Of a stretch of 39,309 nucleotides of DNA, positions 9,056 through 16,567 are shown piece after piece; within the stretch, counting starts at the first letter, position 1, and each line of letters begins with the position of its first letter. A program made the translations under genes and the position numbers. Source of the stretch: Actinomycetes bacterium. Lineage in GTDB: Bacteria > Actinomycetota > Actinomycetes > Streptosporangiales > Streptosporangiaceae. Below the pieces are notes generated by a model. It saw nothing but the letters and a program-made list of their open reading frames with translations, had not been told where the DNA came from and did not search any database. The stretch is from contig JAJYUU010000029.1 in the NCBI GenBank assembly GCA_021792405.1, forward strand, positions 1-39,309, given 5' to 3'.

Positions 9056-11311
9056 ATGAGGCTGCCGGAGGAACTCCCGACCTCACCGCTGACCGCAGGT
9101 GAGGTGCTTGACCAGGTGTCCACTGGCGTGGTCGTGATCGACCGGGATTGCGGCCTGCTGTACGCCAACTCCTTTGCCGTCACTCTGTTCGGCTTCCCCG
9201 ACGACAGCGCGCACCTGGCCGGCCGGCCGCTCCTCTCACTGGGCATCGAGCAGTCGGATGCCGCCACGGTGCAGCACATGGCGGAGAACGTCCTGCGGGG
9301 CTGGCCATGGGAAGGCACGTTCGCCAGTCAGCGGATCGACGGCTCGCGGGTTTTCGTGCGCGCGCATGCTGCGCCGCTGAGGTCACCGCAGGGCGAGATC
9401 ACCGGCATCGTGATCATGGCCAGGGAGGCGACAAGGCGCGGCGGCCAGCGGGCTAGCGACCGGATCGGCCTTCTTGAGCGGATCGGCGAGCGGTTGTCGA
9501 GCTCGCTTGAGCTAGACGTCACCCTGCGCCAGGTCGCCGAGACGCTCGTGCCCCAGTTCGCCGACCACTGCTTTATCGACCTCCTGCACAAAGACGCGCT
9601 GGTCCGGCGGGCGCAGCTGCACTCGCGCGGCTGGATGCCCGAAGCAGGTACCTGGGCGCTTGTCGGTGAGCCCATCAAGTACCCCAAGGGACATTTCTGT
9701 CAGCTCGCGATGTCCCGGCAGGAAACGATGGTCGTCGCCGACCTGGGTGAGGAGCGGTTCCCCGCGCCGACACCGGAGAGCATGCAGGCCTCCGACGAGG
9801 TCAGGCTGACGTCGGTCATGGCCGCTCCGCTGGTCGCCCGCGGGCAGCTGCTCGGCGTCATGAGCCTGGCGCTGTCCTGGCTCACGGACCGGGAGGAGCG
9901 GCATTACAGCGCTGACGACCGGGACTTCCTCTCGGCGATCGCGAGCCGGGTGGCCATCGCCATCGACAACTCGCTGCTGTTCGAAGAGGAGCGGCGGACT
10001 GCGCTCGCGTTCCAGACCAGCCTGCTGCCGAGGGACCCGCCGGTCGCCGACGGGCTTGAGGTGGCCTACAAATACGTTCCCGCCAAGCCGCTGGAGACGC
10101 ACGGCCAGGGCATCCAGACCCAGGTGGGCGGTGACTGGTACGACATCATCCCGCTGTCCGCAGGGCGGGTCGGCATCGTGATCGGGGATGTCGAGGGCCG
10201 CGGTGCGCGGGCCGCGGCGGTCATGGGCCAGCTACGAGCCGCGCTGCGGGCATTCGCCCAGGACGACAAGTCGCCGGCGGAGATCTTGCGGAAGCTCGAC
10301 GACTGGGTTCGCGCGCTCGGTCCGGCGGCCGCTGACGCACGCGGTTTCGGCGAGGTTGACCCGCCCACGGTCAGCTGCACGTATCTGGTCTATGACGCAT
10401 GGGCGCGCACGTTGTCGTTCTCCAATGCCGGGCACGTGCCGCCGCTGATCGTGCATGGCCACGACGTTAGCCAGCTGGAGATCCGGGATCGCGGCGTGCT
10501 GCTGGGCGTGCGGGGCAAGGGCGTACCGGGCCTGCCCACTTATCGCGAGGAGATGCGCTACCTGGCGCCTGGCTCGACGCTGATCTTCTACACCGACGGG
10601 CTGATCGACCGGCGGCAGCGGGCCGACGGAAGCGGCCTTTACTCCGACGCCGAGGTCATGGACATGCTGCGGCGGGCGGTGCGGGCGGCGGCCGACGGCA
10701 CCGTGGAGCAGATCGCGGAGGCGGCCGAGCACGCTGTGCCGGGTGAGATCGATGACGATATGGCCGTCGTCGTGGTGCGCACCTCCGAAACCGACCTGGC
10801 AACCTGGGAGGGCCAGTTCCCGGCGGAGCCAATCCGCGTCTCCGAGGCACGGCGACTGGCCCACGAGACGTTCACTGCCTGGGGCATGGATGCCGAGCAA
10901 TCGGATCTGACGTGCCTGCTGGTCTCGGAGGTTGTCACCAACGTGGTGCTGCACGCGGCAGCGTCGCCGACGCCCAGGCATGAGCTGGTGCTGGAGGGTG
11001 CCGGTCCCGGCCCGATGGGGATTCTCGGCGACTGGGAGATCCCGCCGTTCGGCGAGAACTTCGCTGGCGTGCCTGGCAAGGATTTCACGCTCCGGTTGCG
11101 CCGCGGGCACGAGGCCATCTGGGTTGAGGTGCTCGACTCCGATCTGCGGCTGCCCAGGATCCGCAGCGCTGGCGAGAGCGACGAGGGCGGTCGCGGCCTG
11201 TACCTTGTCGATCAGCTCGCGAGCCGGTGGGGCTCGCGGCCGACCAAGGATGGCAAGGCCGTCTGGTTCGAGATGCCGATCAAGGGCAGCGCCGACGCCG
11301 GCCAGCCCTAG
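9056..11311 (+). CDS. PAS-GAF-PP2C (SpoIIE/RsbU) phosphatase with C-terminal HATPase domain
   Basis: A 751-residue soluble sensor. Domains in order: PAS (about 12-125, VVVIDRDCGLLYANSFAV), GAF (about 150-308), SpoIIE/RsbU-type PP2C phosphatase (about 318-576) and RsbW-like HATPase (about 590-743). Phosphatase metal residues are intact: D360 in GGDWYD, D378 in IGDVEGRG, D514 in YTDGLID and D566-D568 in IDDDMAV. The kinase domain keeps its N-box (E625-VVTN) and glycine box (GGRGL, 712-716). It has a ~35-residue insertion (about 637-672) between them. Such proteins act in partner-switching: the phosphatase dephosphorylates an anti-sigma antagonist, while the HATPase can bind a sigma factor or phosphorylate the antagonist. 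No antagonist or sigma gene is adjacent, so the target is unknown. ATG 9056 begins about 20 nt after ideR; the RBS is weak. Confidence 0.92.
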   Translation: MRLPEELPTSPLTAGEVLDQVSTGVVVIDRDCGLLYANSFAVTLFGFPDDSAHLAGRPLLSLGIEQSDAATVQHMAENVLRGWPWEGTFASQRIDGSRVFVRAHAAPLRSPQGEITGIVIMAREATRRGGQRASDRIGLLERIGERLSSSLELDVTLRQVAETLVPQFADHCFIDLLHKDALVRRAQLHSRGWMPEAGTWALVGEPIKYPKGHFCQLAMSRQETMVVADLGEERFPAPTPESMQASDEVRLTSVMAAPLVARGQLLGVMSLALSWLTDREERHYSADDRDFLSAIASRVAIAIDNSLLFEEERRTALAFQTSLLPRDPPVADGLEVAYKYVPAKPLETHGQGIQTQVGGDWYDIIPLSAGRVGIVIGDVEGRGARAAAVMGQLRAALRAFAQDDKSPAEILRKLDDWVRALGPAAADARGFGEVDPPTVSCTYLVYDAWARTLSFSNAGHVPPLIVHGHDVSQLEIRDRGVLLGVRGKGVPGLPTYREEMRYLAPGSTLIFYTDGLIDRRQRADGSGLYSDAEVMDMLRRAVRAAADGTVEQIAEAAEHAVPGEIDDDMAVVVVRTSETDLATWEGQFPAEPIRVSEARRLAHETFTAWGMDAEQSDLTCLLVSEVVTNVVLHAAASPTPRHELVLEGAGPGPMGILGDWEIPPFGENFAGVPGKDFTLRLRRGHEAIWVEVLDSDLRLPRIRSAGESDEGGRGLYLVDQLASRWGSRPTKDGKAVWFEMPIKGSADAGQP

Positions 11312-11354
11312 CGCATGTCTGGCACGGCCGACACGGCTGGCGCCTGGCCTGGCG

Positions 11355-11522
11355 TCAGTGCGTCTGGCTGGCCCACAGCGCCAGCGCGACGATGACGACG
11401 CCGAGCATGACCGTCAGCCAGGTCTTGCCGGTGACCAGCAGGCCCATCCGGCGGCGCGTCCGCATCACCACGTAGGCGATGATCAGCGCGATCACGACCA
11501 GCAGGATGAAGCCCTGAGTCAT
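11355..11522 (-). CDS. small two-helix membrane protein, 55 aa
   Basis: Minus-strand ATG at 11522 to TGA at 11355 encodes 55 residues, with GGAGG 6 nt upstream of the ATG. Helix 1 is residues 4-19 (GFILLVVIALIIAYVV), a basic loop MRTRRRMG follows, and helix 2 is about residues 36-51 (LTVMLGVVIVALALW). The TGKTWLTVM stretch before helix 2 recalls small actinobacterial membrane proteins I have seen, but no function is known. The charge pattern suggests the basic loop is cytoplasmic. It sits 43 bp beyond the convergent phosphatase gene and 130 bp beyond the merR gene on its own strand. The strong RBS and two clean helices make it a real gene. Confidence 0.75.
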   Translation of the reverse strand: MTQGFILLVVIALIIAYVVMRTRRRMGLLVTGKTWLTVMLGVVIVALALWASQTH

Positions 11523-11652
11523 GGCCGCCTCCCGTCTCTTAGCTCAGCATAGAACTGGGAGCGCACGGCCGCGCCGAATCAAGATCACTCAGCGGGTGCG
11601 GGTGCGGGTGCGGGCGCTGCGGCTGGCGCGCAGGGCTGCACCCGGCGGCTGG

Positions 11653-12114
11653 TCAATGGTAGGGGACAACGGAAAGGTTAGGGCGGCCGCCGGCACTGCC
11701 CAGCACCGCCGCTACTGGCAGCTCGCTGTCAGCTGCTTGCACCGATGCGTGCAGCCGCCGGAGAACTGTGACCTGCCGGGCGAGCGACTCGATCTTCTCT
11801 TCCACCAGGCGCGCGGCCGCATCGCGCTGGCCCTGACTCACCGAACGCCCGGCGGCAAGCCTGGCCAGCGGCCTGACCTCTTCGAGCCGGAAGCCGAGAT
11901 CCTTCAGCGCCAGCGCGGCCGCGATGTAGCCGGAGTACTCGCGCGGGTACTTCCGTGTGCCGCCCGGCGACCGCCTCGGTTCCGGCAGGATGCCAAGCTC
12001 CTCGTAGTAGCGAATGGTGCGGCTGCTGACGCCAGTTTCCCTGGCCAGCTGGCCGATGCTAACCAGGCTGGCTGTGTCGTCGATGAGCTTCGTCATGAGC
12101 GGCGGTTCCCCCAT
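11653..12114 (-). CDS. MerR family transcriptional regulator
   Basis: A MerR regulator of up to 153 residues. The helix-turn-helix and wing are clear: SIGQLARETGVSSRTIRYYEE in two parts, then LGILPEPRRSPGGTRKYP. A coiled-coil dimerisation helix (about 100-128) follows. There are no cysteines, so it is not a thiol-metal or redox sensor, and the effector region is short (about 25 residues), so a large ligand domain is absent. Two starts are possible: ATG 12114, or ATG 12096 preceded by GGGGGAA; the second has the better ribosome-binding site. It diverges from the thiolase gene across a 328-bp region rich in the motif GACTAC, which it may control. Confidence 0.88.
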   Translation of the reverse strand: MGEPPLMTKLIDDTASLVSIGQLARETGVSSRTIRYYEELGILPEPRRSPGGTRKYPREYSGYIAAALALKDLGFRLEEVRPLARLAAGRSVSQGQRDAAARLVEEKIESLARQVTVLRRLHASVQAADSELPVAAVLGSAGGRPNLSVVPYH

Positions 12115-12208
12115 CCGGGCGCTGGTCTAGCTGATCGTCGCGGTGCCGGCATACTGCTGCGCCCGGCATACGCTGTGCGACCCGCCCCCAGGGTCGTATT
12201 CACGGATA

Positions 12209-12224
12209 GTAGTCGAATGACTAC
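12209..12224. promoter_or_regulatory. perfect inverted repeat, candidate operator
   Basis: GTAGTC-GAAT-GACTAC is a perfect 6-bp inverted repeat with a 4-bp spacer, about 95-110 bp upstream of the merR start and about 220 bp upstream of the thiolase start. It is a plausible binding site for the divergent MerR protein. A matching -35/-10 pair with the 19-20 bp MerR spacer was not found. Confidence 0.5.
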
Positions 12225-12285
12225 AAGTCATGGGCCGTGATCGGAGACAAGACACAGCGCAGGCGGATAGCGTCGGTCATTCGGG

Positions 12286-12316
12286 CCAGGACTACCGAGG
12301 ACAACCCAGGACTACC
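12286..12316. repeat. two 11-bp direct repeats spaced 20 bp apart
   Basis: CCAGGACTACC occurs at 12286-12296 and 12306-12316, exactly 20 bp apart, so on the same face of the helix. Each contains GACTAC, the half-site of the inverted repeat at 12209-12224. Confidence 0.6.
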
Positions 12317-12442
12317 CAAGACTGGCCTATGGCGTCTGCCAACTGGCGCGGTAGCCTCGGTGTGACGGCATAGATCCGCGCGCGAGCTCCCGGCTCGCGC
12401 ATGACGGCGGGTTCGGCGCCGCAGGGTCTTGGAGGTTGCGTG

Positions 12443-13591
12443 GTGTCAGAGGCATACATCGTCGGGGCAGTGCGGAGTCCCATCGGCAAGCGGAACGGCG
12501 GCCTCTCGGCAGTCCACCCGGTAGACTTGGCGGCTCATGTACTGCGCGAGCTGATCGCGAGGACCGGGGTTGACCCGGGTGCCGTCGAAGACGTGATCAT
12601 GGGCTGCGTCTCCCAGGTCGGACCGCAGGCCATCGACATTGCCAGGAACGCCTGGCTGTCGGCCGGGCTCCCGGAAAGCGTGCCCGGAGTGACGATCGAC
12701 CGGCAGTGCGGCTCGTCTCAGCAAGCCGTTCACTTCGCCGCGCAGGGTGTGCTTTCCGGTACCCAGGACCTGGTGATCGCCGGCGGTGTCGAGAGCATGA
12801 GCATGGTGCCCATGGGGAGCACGGTTGCGCTGCCGCATAAGGAGGGCATGGCGCTGCCGTTCGGCCAGGGCTGGCGGGACAGGTACGGCGACCAGGAGAT
12901 CTCCCAGTTCCGCGGCGCGCAGTTGATGTGCGAGAAGTGGGGCATCAAGCGCGCCGAGCTGGAGGAATTCTCGCTGGAAAGCCACGCGCGCGCCATCCGG
13001 GCCATTGACGAAGGCAGGTTCGACCGGGAAATCACCCCCGTCGGCGGCGTTGCCACTGACGAAGGCCCGAGGCGCGACTCGACCCTGGAGAAGATGGCCG
13101 AACTCAAGCCGCTGCGGCCGGGCTGGGAGATCACGGCCGCGACCGCGTCGCAGATCTCCGACGGCTCCGCAGCGCTGCTGATCGCTTCTCCGGCCGCAGT
13201 GCGCAGGCACGGCTTTACGCCGCGGGCCCGGATCCGCACGCTCGCGGTCACCGGTTCGGACCCGGTCTACATGCTGACCGGGCCGATCCCCGCCACCGAG
13301 ATGGCGTTGTCCAAGGGCCACCTCACGGTCGACGACATCGACGTGTTCGAGGTGAACGAAGCGTTCGCGCCGGTTCTGATCGCGTGGTCCAGGGACACCG
13401 GTGCGTCGCTAGAGCGGACCAACCCCAACGGCGGCGCGATTGCACTCGGCCATCCGCTCGGTGCGACCGGCGCGATCTTGATGACCAAGCTGCTGCACGA
13501 ACTCGAGCGCGCTGGCGGGCGGTTCGGCTTGCAGACCATGTGCGAAGGCGGCGGGCAGGCAAACGCCACCATCATCGAGCGCGTCGCGTAG
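12443..13591 (+). CDS. thiolase (acetyl-CoA C-acyltransferase)
   Basis: A 382-residue degradative-type thiolase that cleaves 3-ketoacyl-CoA with CoA, or condenses two acyl-CoAs. All catalytic elements are present: nucleophile C89 in DRQCGSSQQAV, NEAF (305-308), H337 in GHPLGATGA and C367 in CEGGGQAN. Also visible are GGVESMS (114-120) and SQISDGSAALL (236-246). The GTG at 12443 is favoured because GGAGG lies 7 nt upstream and the protein then begins at the family N-terminus SEAYIVGAVRSPIGK; GTG at 12440 is equally in frame. It is divergent from merR. The two acyl-CoA dehydrogenases at 26-30 kb would fit the same beta-oxidation role, but substrate preference cannot be read from sequence. Confidence 0.93.
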   Translation: MSEAYIVGAVRSPIGKRNGGLSAVHPVDLAAHVLRELIARTGVDPGAVEDVIMGCVSQVGPQAIDIARNAWLSAGLPESVPGVTIDRQCGSSQQAVHFAAQGVLSGTQDLVIAGGVESMSMVPMGSTVALPHKEGMALPFGQGWRDRYGDQEISQFRGAQLMCEKWGIKRAELEEFSLESHARAIRAIDEGRFDREITPVGGVATDEGPRRDSTLEKMAELKPLRPGWEITAATASQISDGSAALLIASPAAVRRHGFTPRARIRTLAVTGSDPVYMLTGPIPATEMALSKGHLTVDDIDVFEVNEAFAPVLIAWSRDTGASLERTNPNGGAIALGHPLGATGAILMTKLLHELERAGGRFGLQTMCEGGGQANATIIERVA

Positions 13592-13648
13592 CAGCCCCTT
13601 TCCCCAGCGGCCCGTGGCCGGCGGTTGCGAACCATAGCTCAGGAAACA

Positions 13649-13664
13649 TACAATTGAAGTTGTA
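13649..13664. promoter_or_regulatory. inverted repeat upstream of hsp20, candidate HspR-like operator
   Basis: TACAA-TTGAAG-TTGTA is a 5-bp inverted repeat with a 6-bp spacer in a strongly AT-rich island (about 13641-13676) 76 bp before the hsp20 start. The downstream MerR/HspR-like gene at 14323 is the natural candidate ligand. It does not match the canonical HAIR sequence (CTTGAGT-N7-ACTCAAG) closely. Confidence 0.5.
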
Positions 13665-13739
13665 AGTTTTCTTCTAGCGTGGAGTCAGGAATCGCAGGCA
13701 GCCAGCCAGCCAGGCGGCGTGCAGGAGGGTATCAGGGAC

Positions 13740-14153
13740 ATGCTGCTTACTTCATTCGACCCGTTCGCCGAGTTTCAGCGGGCACTGCGGACCGCGGACA
13801 GCGGCCACGCACCGATGCGGATGGACGCCATCCGCCGCGAGAGCGAGGTCGAGTTCCGGTTCGACCTGCCGGGCATCGACACCGACAGCATCAACGTCAC
13901 GGTCGACCGTGGCGTGCTGACCGTCACCGCGCAGCGTGCCGAGGAGTACGCGGACGCAGAGAAGCCGTTCATCCGGGAGCGGGTCATGGGCTCGTTCACG
14001 CGCCGGATCCGGCTGTCCGACAGCGTCGACGCCGGGAACATCAGCGCGGCCTATGACCGCGGCGTGCTGCGGGTAAGCGCTCCGCTGCTGGAGCGAGCGC
14101 AGCCGCGCAAGATCGAGGTCAGCACGACGGCAAGGGCAGCTGTCGGGGCCTGA
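13740..14153 (+). CDS. Hsp20/alpha-crystallin small heat-shock protein
   Basis: A 137-residue small heat-shock chaperone that holds unfolding proteins. The alpha-crystallin domain covers about residues 24-118: VEFRFDLPGIDTDSINVTV, then GVLTVTAQR, then the hallmark GVLRVSAPL near 107-115. The short N-terminus MLLTSFDPFAEFQRAL is typical of actinobacterial Hsp20. The ATG at 13740 follows AGGAGGG (13723-13729) by 10 nt. A GTG at 13719 would overlap that ribosome-binding site and is less likely. An AT-rich promoter region with an inverted repeat lies upstream. Two hairpins, the second a strong terminator, separate it from the MerR/HspR-like gene that follows on the same strand. Confidence 0.93.
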   Translation: MLLTSFDPFAEFQRALRTADSGHAPMRMDAIRRESEVEFRFDLPGIDTDSINVTVDRGVLTVTAQRAEEYADAEKPFIRERVMGSFTRRIRLSDSVDAGNISAAYDRGVLRVSAPLLERAQPRKIEVSTTARAAVGA

Positions 14154-14169
14154 TCATTTGCCATAACCG

Positions 14170-14187
14170 CCGAGGGGTTCTCCTCGG
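14170..14187 (+). terminator. hairpin after hsp20
   Basis: CCGAGG-GGTTCT-CCTCGG, a 6-bp stem with a 6-nt loop, starts 17 nt after the hsp20 stop. No T-tract follows. It may work with the longer hairpin just downstream. Confidence 0.45.
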
Positions 14188-14195
14188 GGTACCCT

Positions 14196-14235
14196 GCGAA
14201 GGACCCGTGCGGCACAGCCTGCGCGGGTCCTTCGC
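14196..14235 (+). terminator. strong hairpin terminator between hsp20 and merR-like gene
   Basis: GCGAAGGACCCG (14196-14207) pairs perfectly over 12 bp with CGGGTCCTTCGC (14224-14235) around a 16-nt loop. It should end most hsp20 transcripts or limit read-through into the regulator gene. No T-tract follows, as is common in high-GC actinomycetes. Confidence 0.75.
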
Positions 14236-14322
14236 CGTGAACCTGCTCCGGGCGGCCGCGGCTCGGTGCGCTGGCCCTGAGCCGCCGGCCGTTGCGGGCA
14301 TCATCGAAGCCGGGAGGTGACC

Positions 14323-14652
14323 GTGGCGCCGCTGCCGCTTGATGACGCGAACATGCCGCTGTTTACCGTCGGCCAGGTGTCGGAGATGCTGGAGGTCCAG
14401 CAGGCGTTCTTGCGGCGGCTCGATGAGTTCCGGGTCGTCCGGCCGTCGCGCTCAGCGGGTGGCCAGCGTCGATACACCAGGAACGAGATCGTCGCCGTCA
14501 GGTACGTGGTCGAGTTGATGGACGATGGCCTCACGCTGTCGGCCGTCCGCCGGGTTCTGCAGCTTGAGGCGAGGGTCCGTCAGCTGGAGGCGGAGCGCGA
14601 CGAGCTGCGCGCGCAGATTGCCCGGCTGTCGGCCAGGGCACACGAGCGGTGA
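14323..14652 (+). CDS. MerR/HspR-like regulator
   Basis: A 109-residue protein with a MerR helix-turn-helix (FTVGQVSEMLEVQQAFLRRLDE in two parts), a wing (SRSAGGQRRYTRNEIVAV), then a C-terminal leucine/arginine coiled coil (about 75-105, LEARVRQLEAERDELRAQI). There is no ligand domain. This build and the place after hsp20 match HspR-like repressors of small heat-shock genes. The GTG at 14323 sits 5 nt after GGAGG (14313-14317); the in-frame GTG at 14317 would overlap that RBS. It likely controls hsp20 through the inverted repeat at 13649-13664, which is an inference from gene order. Confidence 0.85.
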   Translation: MAPLPLDDANMPLFTVGQVSEMLEVQQAFLRRLDEFRVVRPSRSAGGQRRYTRNEIVAVRYVVELMDDGLTLSAVRRVLQLEARVRQLEAERDELRAQIARLSARAHER

Positions 14653-14686
14653 CGAGGGCAAGCGGAAGCGCTAGGGCGTCGCCGGG

Positions 14687-14974
14687 TCAGTCAGCAGGGG
14701 CGAGCGTGCTGACGGCGGCATCGGCATCGAATTCGTGCTGGCTAGCCCGGCTCACGAAGACTTGCGGGCTGATCGTGTGCAGCGCGGTGAGCATGTCGCC
14801 TAGCTCGTCGTCGCGCGGTAGTTCCAGCACTACATCACCCGACAACTCGGCCTCGGTCCCTGCGCGGGGCGTCAACCGGACAGTGCTGACGTGCTGCCGG
14901 GCTAGCACCTCGGTGAGCCGGGCCCTGCTCCGCGGATCATCGGAGAGGTTGATCCTTATCCTCCACATGGCCAT
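14687..14974 (-). CDS. small ACT-domain-like protein, function unknown
   Basis: A 95-residue protein starting MAMWRIRINLSDDPRSRARL. The pattern (a beta strand, a helix with ARLTEVLARQ, strands STVRLTPR and GDVVLELPRDD, then a helix DELGDMLTALHTIS) has the beta-alpha-beta-beta-alpha-beta order of ACT domains. ACT modules bind amino acids or mediate dimerisation; no partner domain is attached here. The start ATG 14974 has GGGAGGG 8 nt upstream. In-frame codons to 15013 (ATG) precede this RBS and are less likely. It is convergent with the MerR-like gene (34 bp). Function is unknown. Confidence 0.65.
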   Translation of the reverse strand: MAMWRIRINLSDDPRSRARLTEVLARQHVSTVRLTPRAGTEAELSGDVVLELPRDDELGDMLTALHTISPQVFVSRASQHEFDADAAVSTLAPAD

Positions 14975-15068
14975 GAAACTGGCCCTCCCAGTCTGAGTTG
15001 CTCGTAGCGACAAACCTGCCGCCTACCCGTTGCCGAGGTGATTCGAGTTCGTAACGGCAAAGTGAAAT

Positions 15069-15090
15069 GGCCGCCGACAGGGCGGCGGTC
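15069..15090 (-). terminator. terminator downstream of dcd
   Basis: On the minus strand CCGCCG-CCCTGT-CGGCGG forms a 6-bp stem, extendable by a G-T and a G-C pair, followed by CCATTTCACTTT. It lies 52 nt after the dcd stop and before the ACT-like gene, so it suits the end of the dcd transcript. Confidence 0.6.
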
Positions 15091-15142
15091 AGCGCCGTCA
15101 CGCTCGGTCGTAGATCATTTACGCTAGCCGCCGGAGGTCAGC

Positions 15143-15718
15143 TCAGACTTTGGATCGGTAGAAATTTAGGTAAGACTTGGACGGGGTAGGGCCTCGCTGG
15201 CCCTGGTACCGAGAGCCGTAGATTTGCGAGCCGTACGGATGCTCGGCAGGCGAACTGCACCGGAACAGGCACAGCTGCCCGATCTTCATGCCAGGCCAGA
15301 GCTTGATCGGCAGCGTGGCCACATTCGACAGCTCCAACGTCACGTGCCCGGTAAAGCCGGGGTCGATCCAGCCGGCCGTGGAGTGAGTCAGCAACCCGAG
15401 CCGCCCAAGCGAGCTCTTGCCTTCCAGCCGACCGGCCACGTCGTCCGGCAGTGTGATGACCTCGTAAGTGGAGGCCAGCACGAACTCGCCGGGATGCAGC
15501 ACGAACGGCTCGTCGCCGTCCGGCTCGACCAGGCGGGTCAGCTCGGGCTGCTCGACGGCCGGATCGATGTGCGGATATCGATGGTTCTCGAAGACCCGGA
15601 AATACCGGTCCATCCGGACGTCGATGCTGGAGGGCTGGATCAGCTCCGGCAAGAACGGATCCAGCTTGACCCGGCCCGACTCCAGTTCGGCCTTGATGTC
15701 ACGGTCAGAGAGCAGCAC
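15143..15718 (-). CDS. dcd: dCTP deaminase, probably the bifunctional dUMP-forming type
   Basis: A 191-residue trimeric pyrimidine nucleotide enzyme. Key blocks are QPSSIDVRM (28-36), the nucleotide-binding [11 protein letters not shown] (99-109), [15 protein letters not shown] (116-130) with the catalytic-type glutamate (E129), and the C-terminal lid [10 protein letters not shown] (171-180). The protein follows the M. tuberculosis Dcd pattern, which converts dCTP directly to dUMP (deaminase plus dUTPase) and so supplies thymidylate synthesis. Bifunctionality is inferred from that similarity. It diverges from tRNA-Gly with 149 bp between them. Confidence 0.93.
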   Translation of the reverse strand: MLLSDRDIKAELESGRVKLDPFLPELIQPSSIDVRMDRYFRVFENHRYPHIDPAVEQPELTRLVEPDGDEPFVLHPGEFVLASTYEVITLPDDVAGRLEGKSSLGRLGLLTHSTAGWIDPGFTGHVTLELSNVATLPIKLWPGMKIGQLCLFRCSSPAEHPYGSQIYGSRYQGQRGPTPSKSYLNFYRSKV

Positions 15719-15867
15719 CCTGGCAACTTATCGCCTCCGGCAGCGCACCGGGCTGCGGTCCGCGTTGTGGCCGCGCGCCGAGGCAATGCCCGTCATCCGG
15801 TACGATGTCGGGCAGGCCGGTCCACGGGCAGGTGGTAACTGCCGTTCCGTGCATGTTCCGGCTGCTC

Positions 15868-15938
15868 GCGGGTGTAGTTCAATGGCAGAACGTCAGCTTC
15901 CCAAGCTGATAGTGCGAGTTCGATTCTCGTCACCCGCT
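15868..15938 (+). tRNA. tRNA-Gly(CCC)
   Basis: A 71-nt cloverleaf. The acceptor stem GCGGGTG (15868-15874) pairs with CACCCGC (15931-15937), with T as discriminator. The D-arm is GTTC/GAAC. The anticodon stem TCAGC (15893-15897) pairs with GCTGA around the loop TTCCCAA, giving anticodon CCC (15900-15902) for GGG codons. The T-arm has GCGAG-TTCGATT-CTCGT. CCA is not encoded. Confidence 0.95.
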
Positions 15939-16567
15939 CCCGGTGGTCTAATCCCAGCTCAGGTTCCGGCCTCCAGGTCAAGATCACTGCGCCGCAGTGC
16001 CATTACCTCACCCCATCGCAGGCTGCAGAACGTAGTCAGCAGAACAAGCGCGGTCGCCGCATGCGATCGGCTTCGCCGACTCTGGACCCGACTACCACTT
16101 ACCTGGATTTGGCGCCCACGAAGAAGACGGGGGCAGAATGGTCATGCAGGTCTGATCTTGGCCAGCCGGGCGGCCGTGACGAGCGGTGGCGGCATGAAGG
16201 GGAGCCCCTGTGGCGGGGAACGAGGACGTAGCCGGCCTGATGTACCGCCCGTTGTGGCCTTCCCGCAGCCTCAGCGGCTTGGTCAGCAGGGTCGGCGCGG
16301 ACGGTCATCACGGCGAGACGTGGAGCCTGTGCGGTGAGCTGATGGCCGGGCCAGGAGCAGGTACCGGGCCGACCTGGTGGACGACGAGGGCGACCGCAGG
16401 CTCGAAGTCTGCGACGGCCGGTCGGCGTGGGTGGTCGGCGTGAGTGGTCGAAGACGGTGAGGCAGGCTTCGGCGTGCCTGCCGACGGGAGCGGCGCAGGA
16501 CTGTTCGCGACAAGCTCGGTGTCCCACTAGCCCGCAGCGACAAGTACGCCCGAGAGGCTGACCGGCG
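15939..16567. other. 629-bp stretch without a convincing gene
   Basis: Open frames exist on both strands (for example 16099-16527 minus and 16210-16443 plus), but they are Arg/Pro-rich low-information translations with no recognisable family and no convincing RBS. A short piece on the plus strand, about 16344-16440, reads like real protein (YRADLVDDEGDRRLEVCDG then RSAWVVG) but has no start or continuation, so this may be a decayed gene beside the tRNA. No tRNA-end repeat marking a mobile element was seen. Confidence 0.55.

Larger units (their letters stand above)
12115..12442. other. 328-bp divergent intergenic region (merR / thiolase)
   Basis: No gene is visible here. The region holds a perfect inverted repeat (12209-12224), an 11-bp direct repeat (12286-12296 and 12306-12316) and the thiolase RBS GGAGG at 12431-12435. 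The hexamer GACTAC or its complement GTAGTC occurs four times, far above chance for this length and GC content. Confidence 0.7.

Noticed and set aside
15918-15938. Attachment-site duplication from the 3' end of tRNA-Gly
   Set aside because: No second copy of the tRNA 3' end was noticed in the following sequence, and no integrase gene is present.
16099-16527. 142-codon minus-strand open frame after tRNA-Gly
   Set aside because: Arg/Pro/Ser-rich, no family resemblance, no ribosome-binding site. Treated as non-coding.
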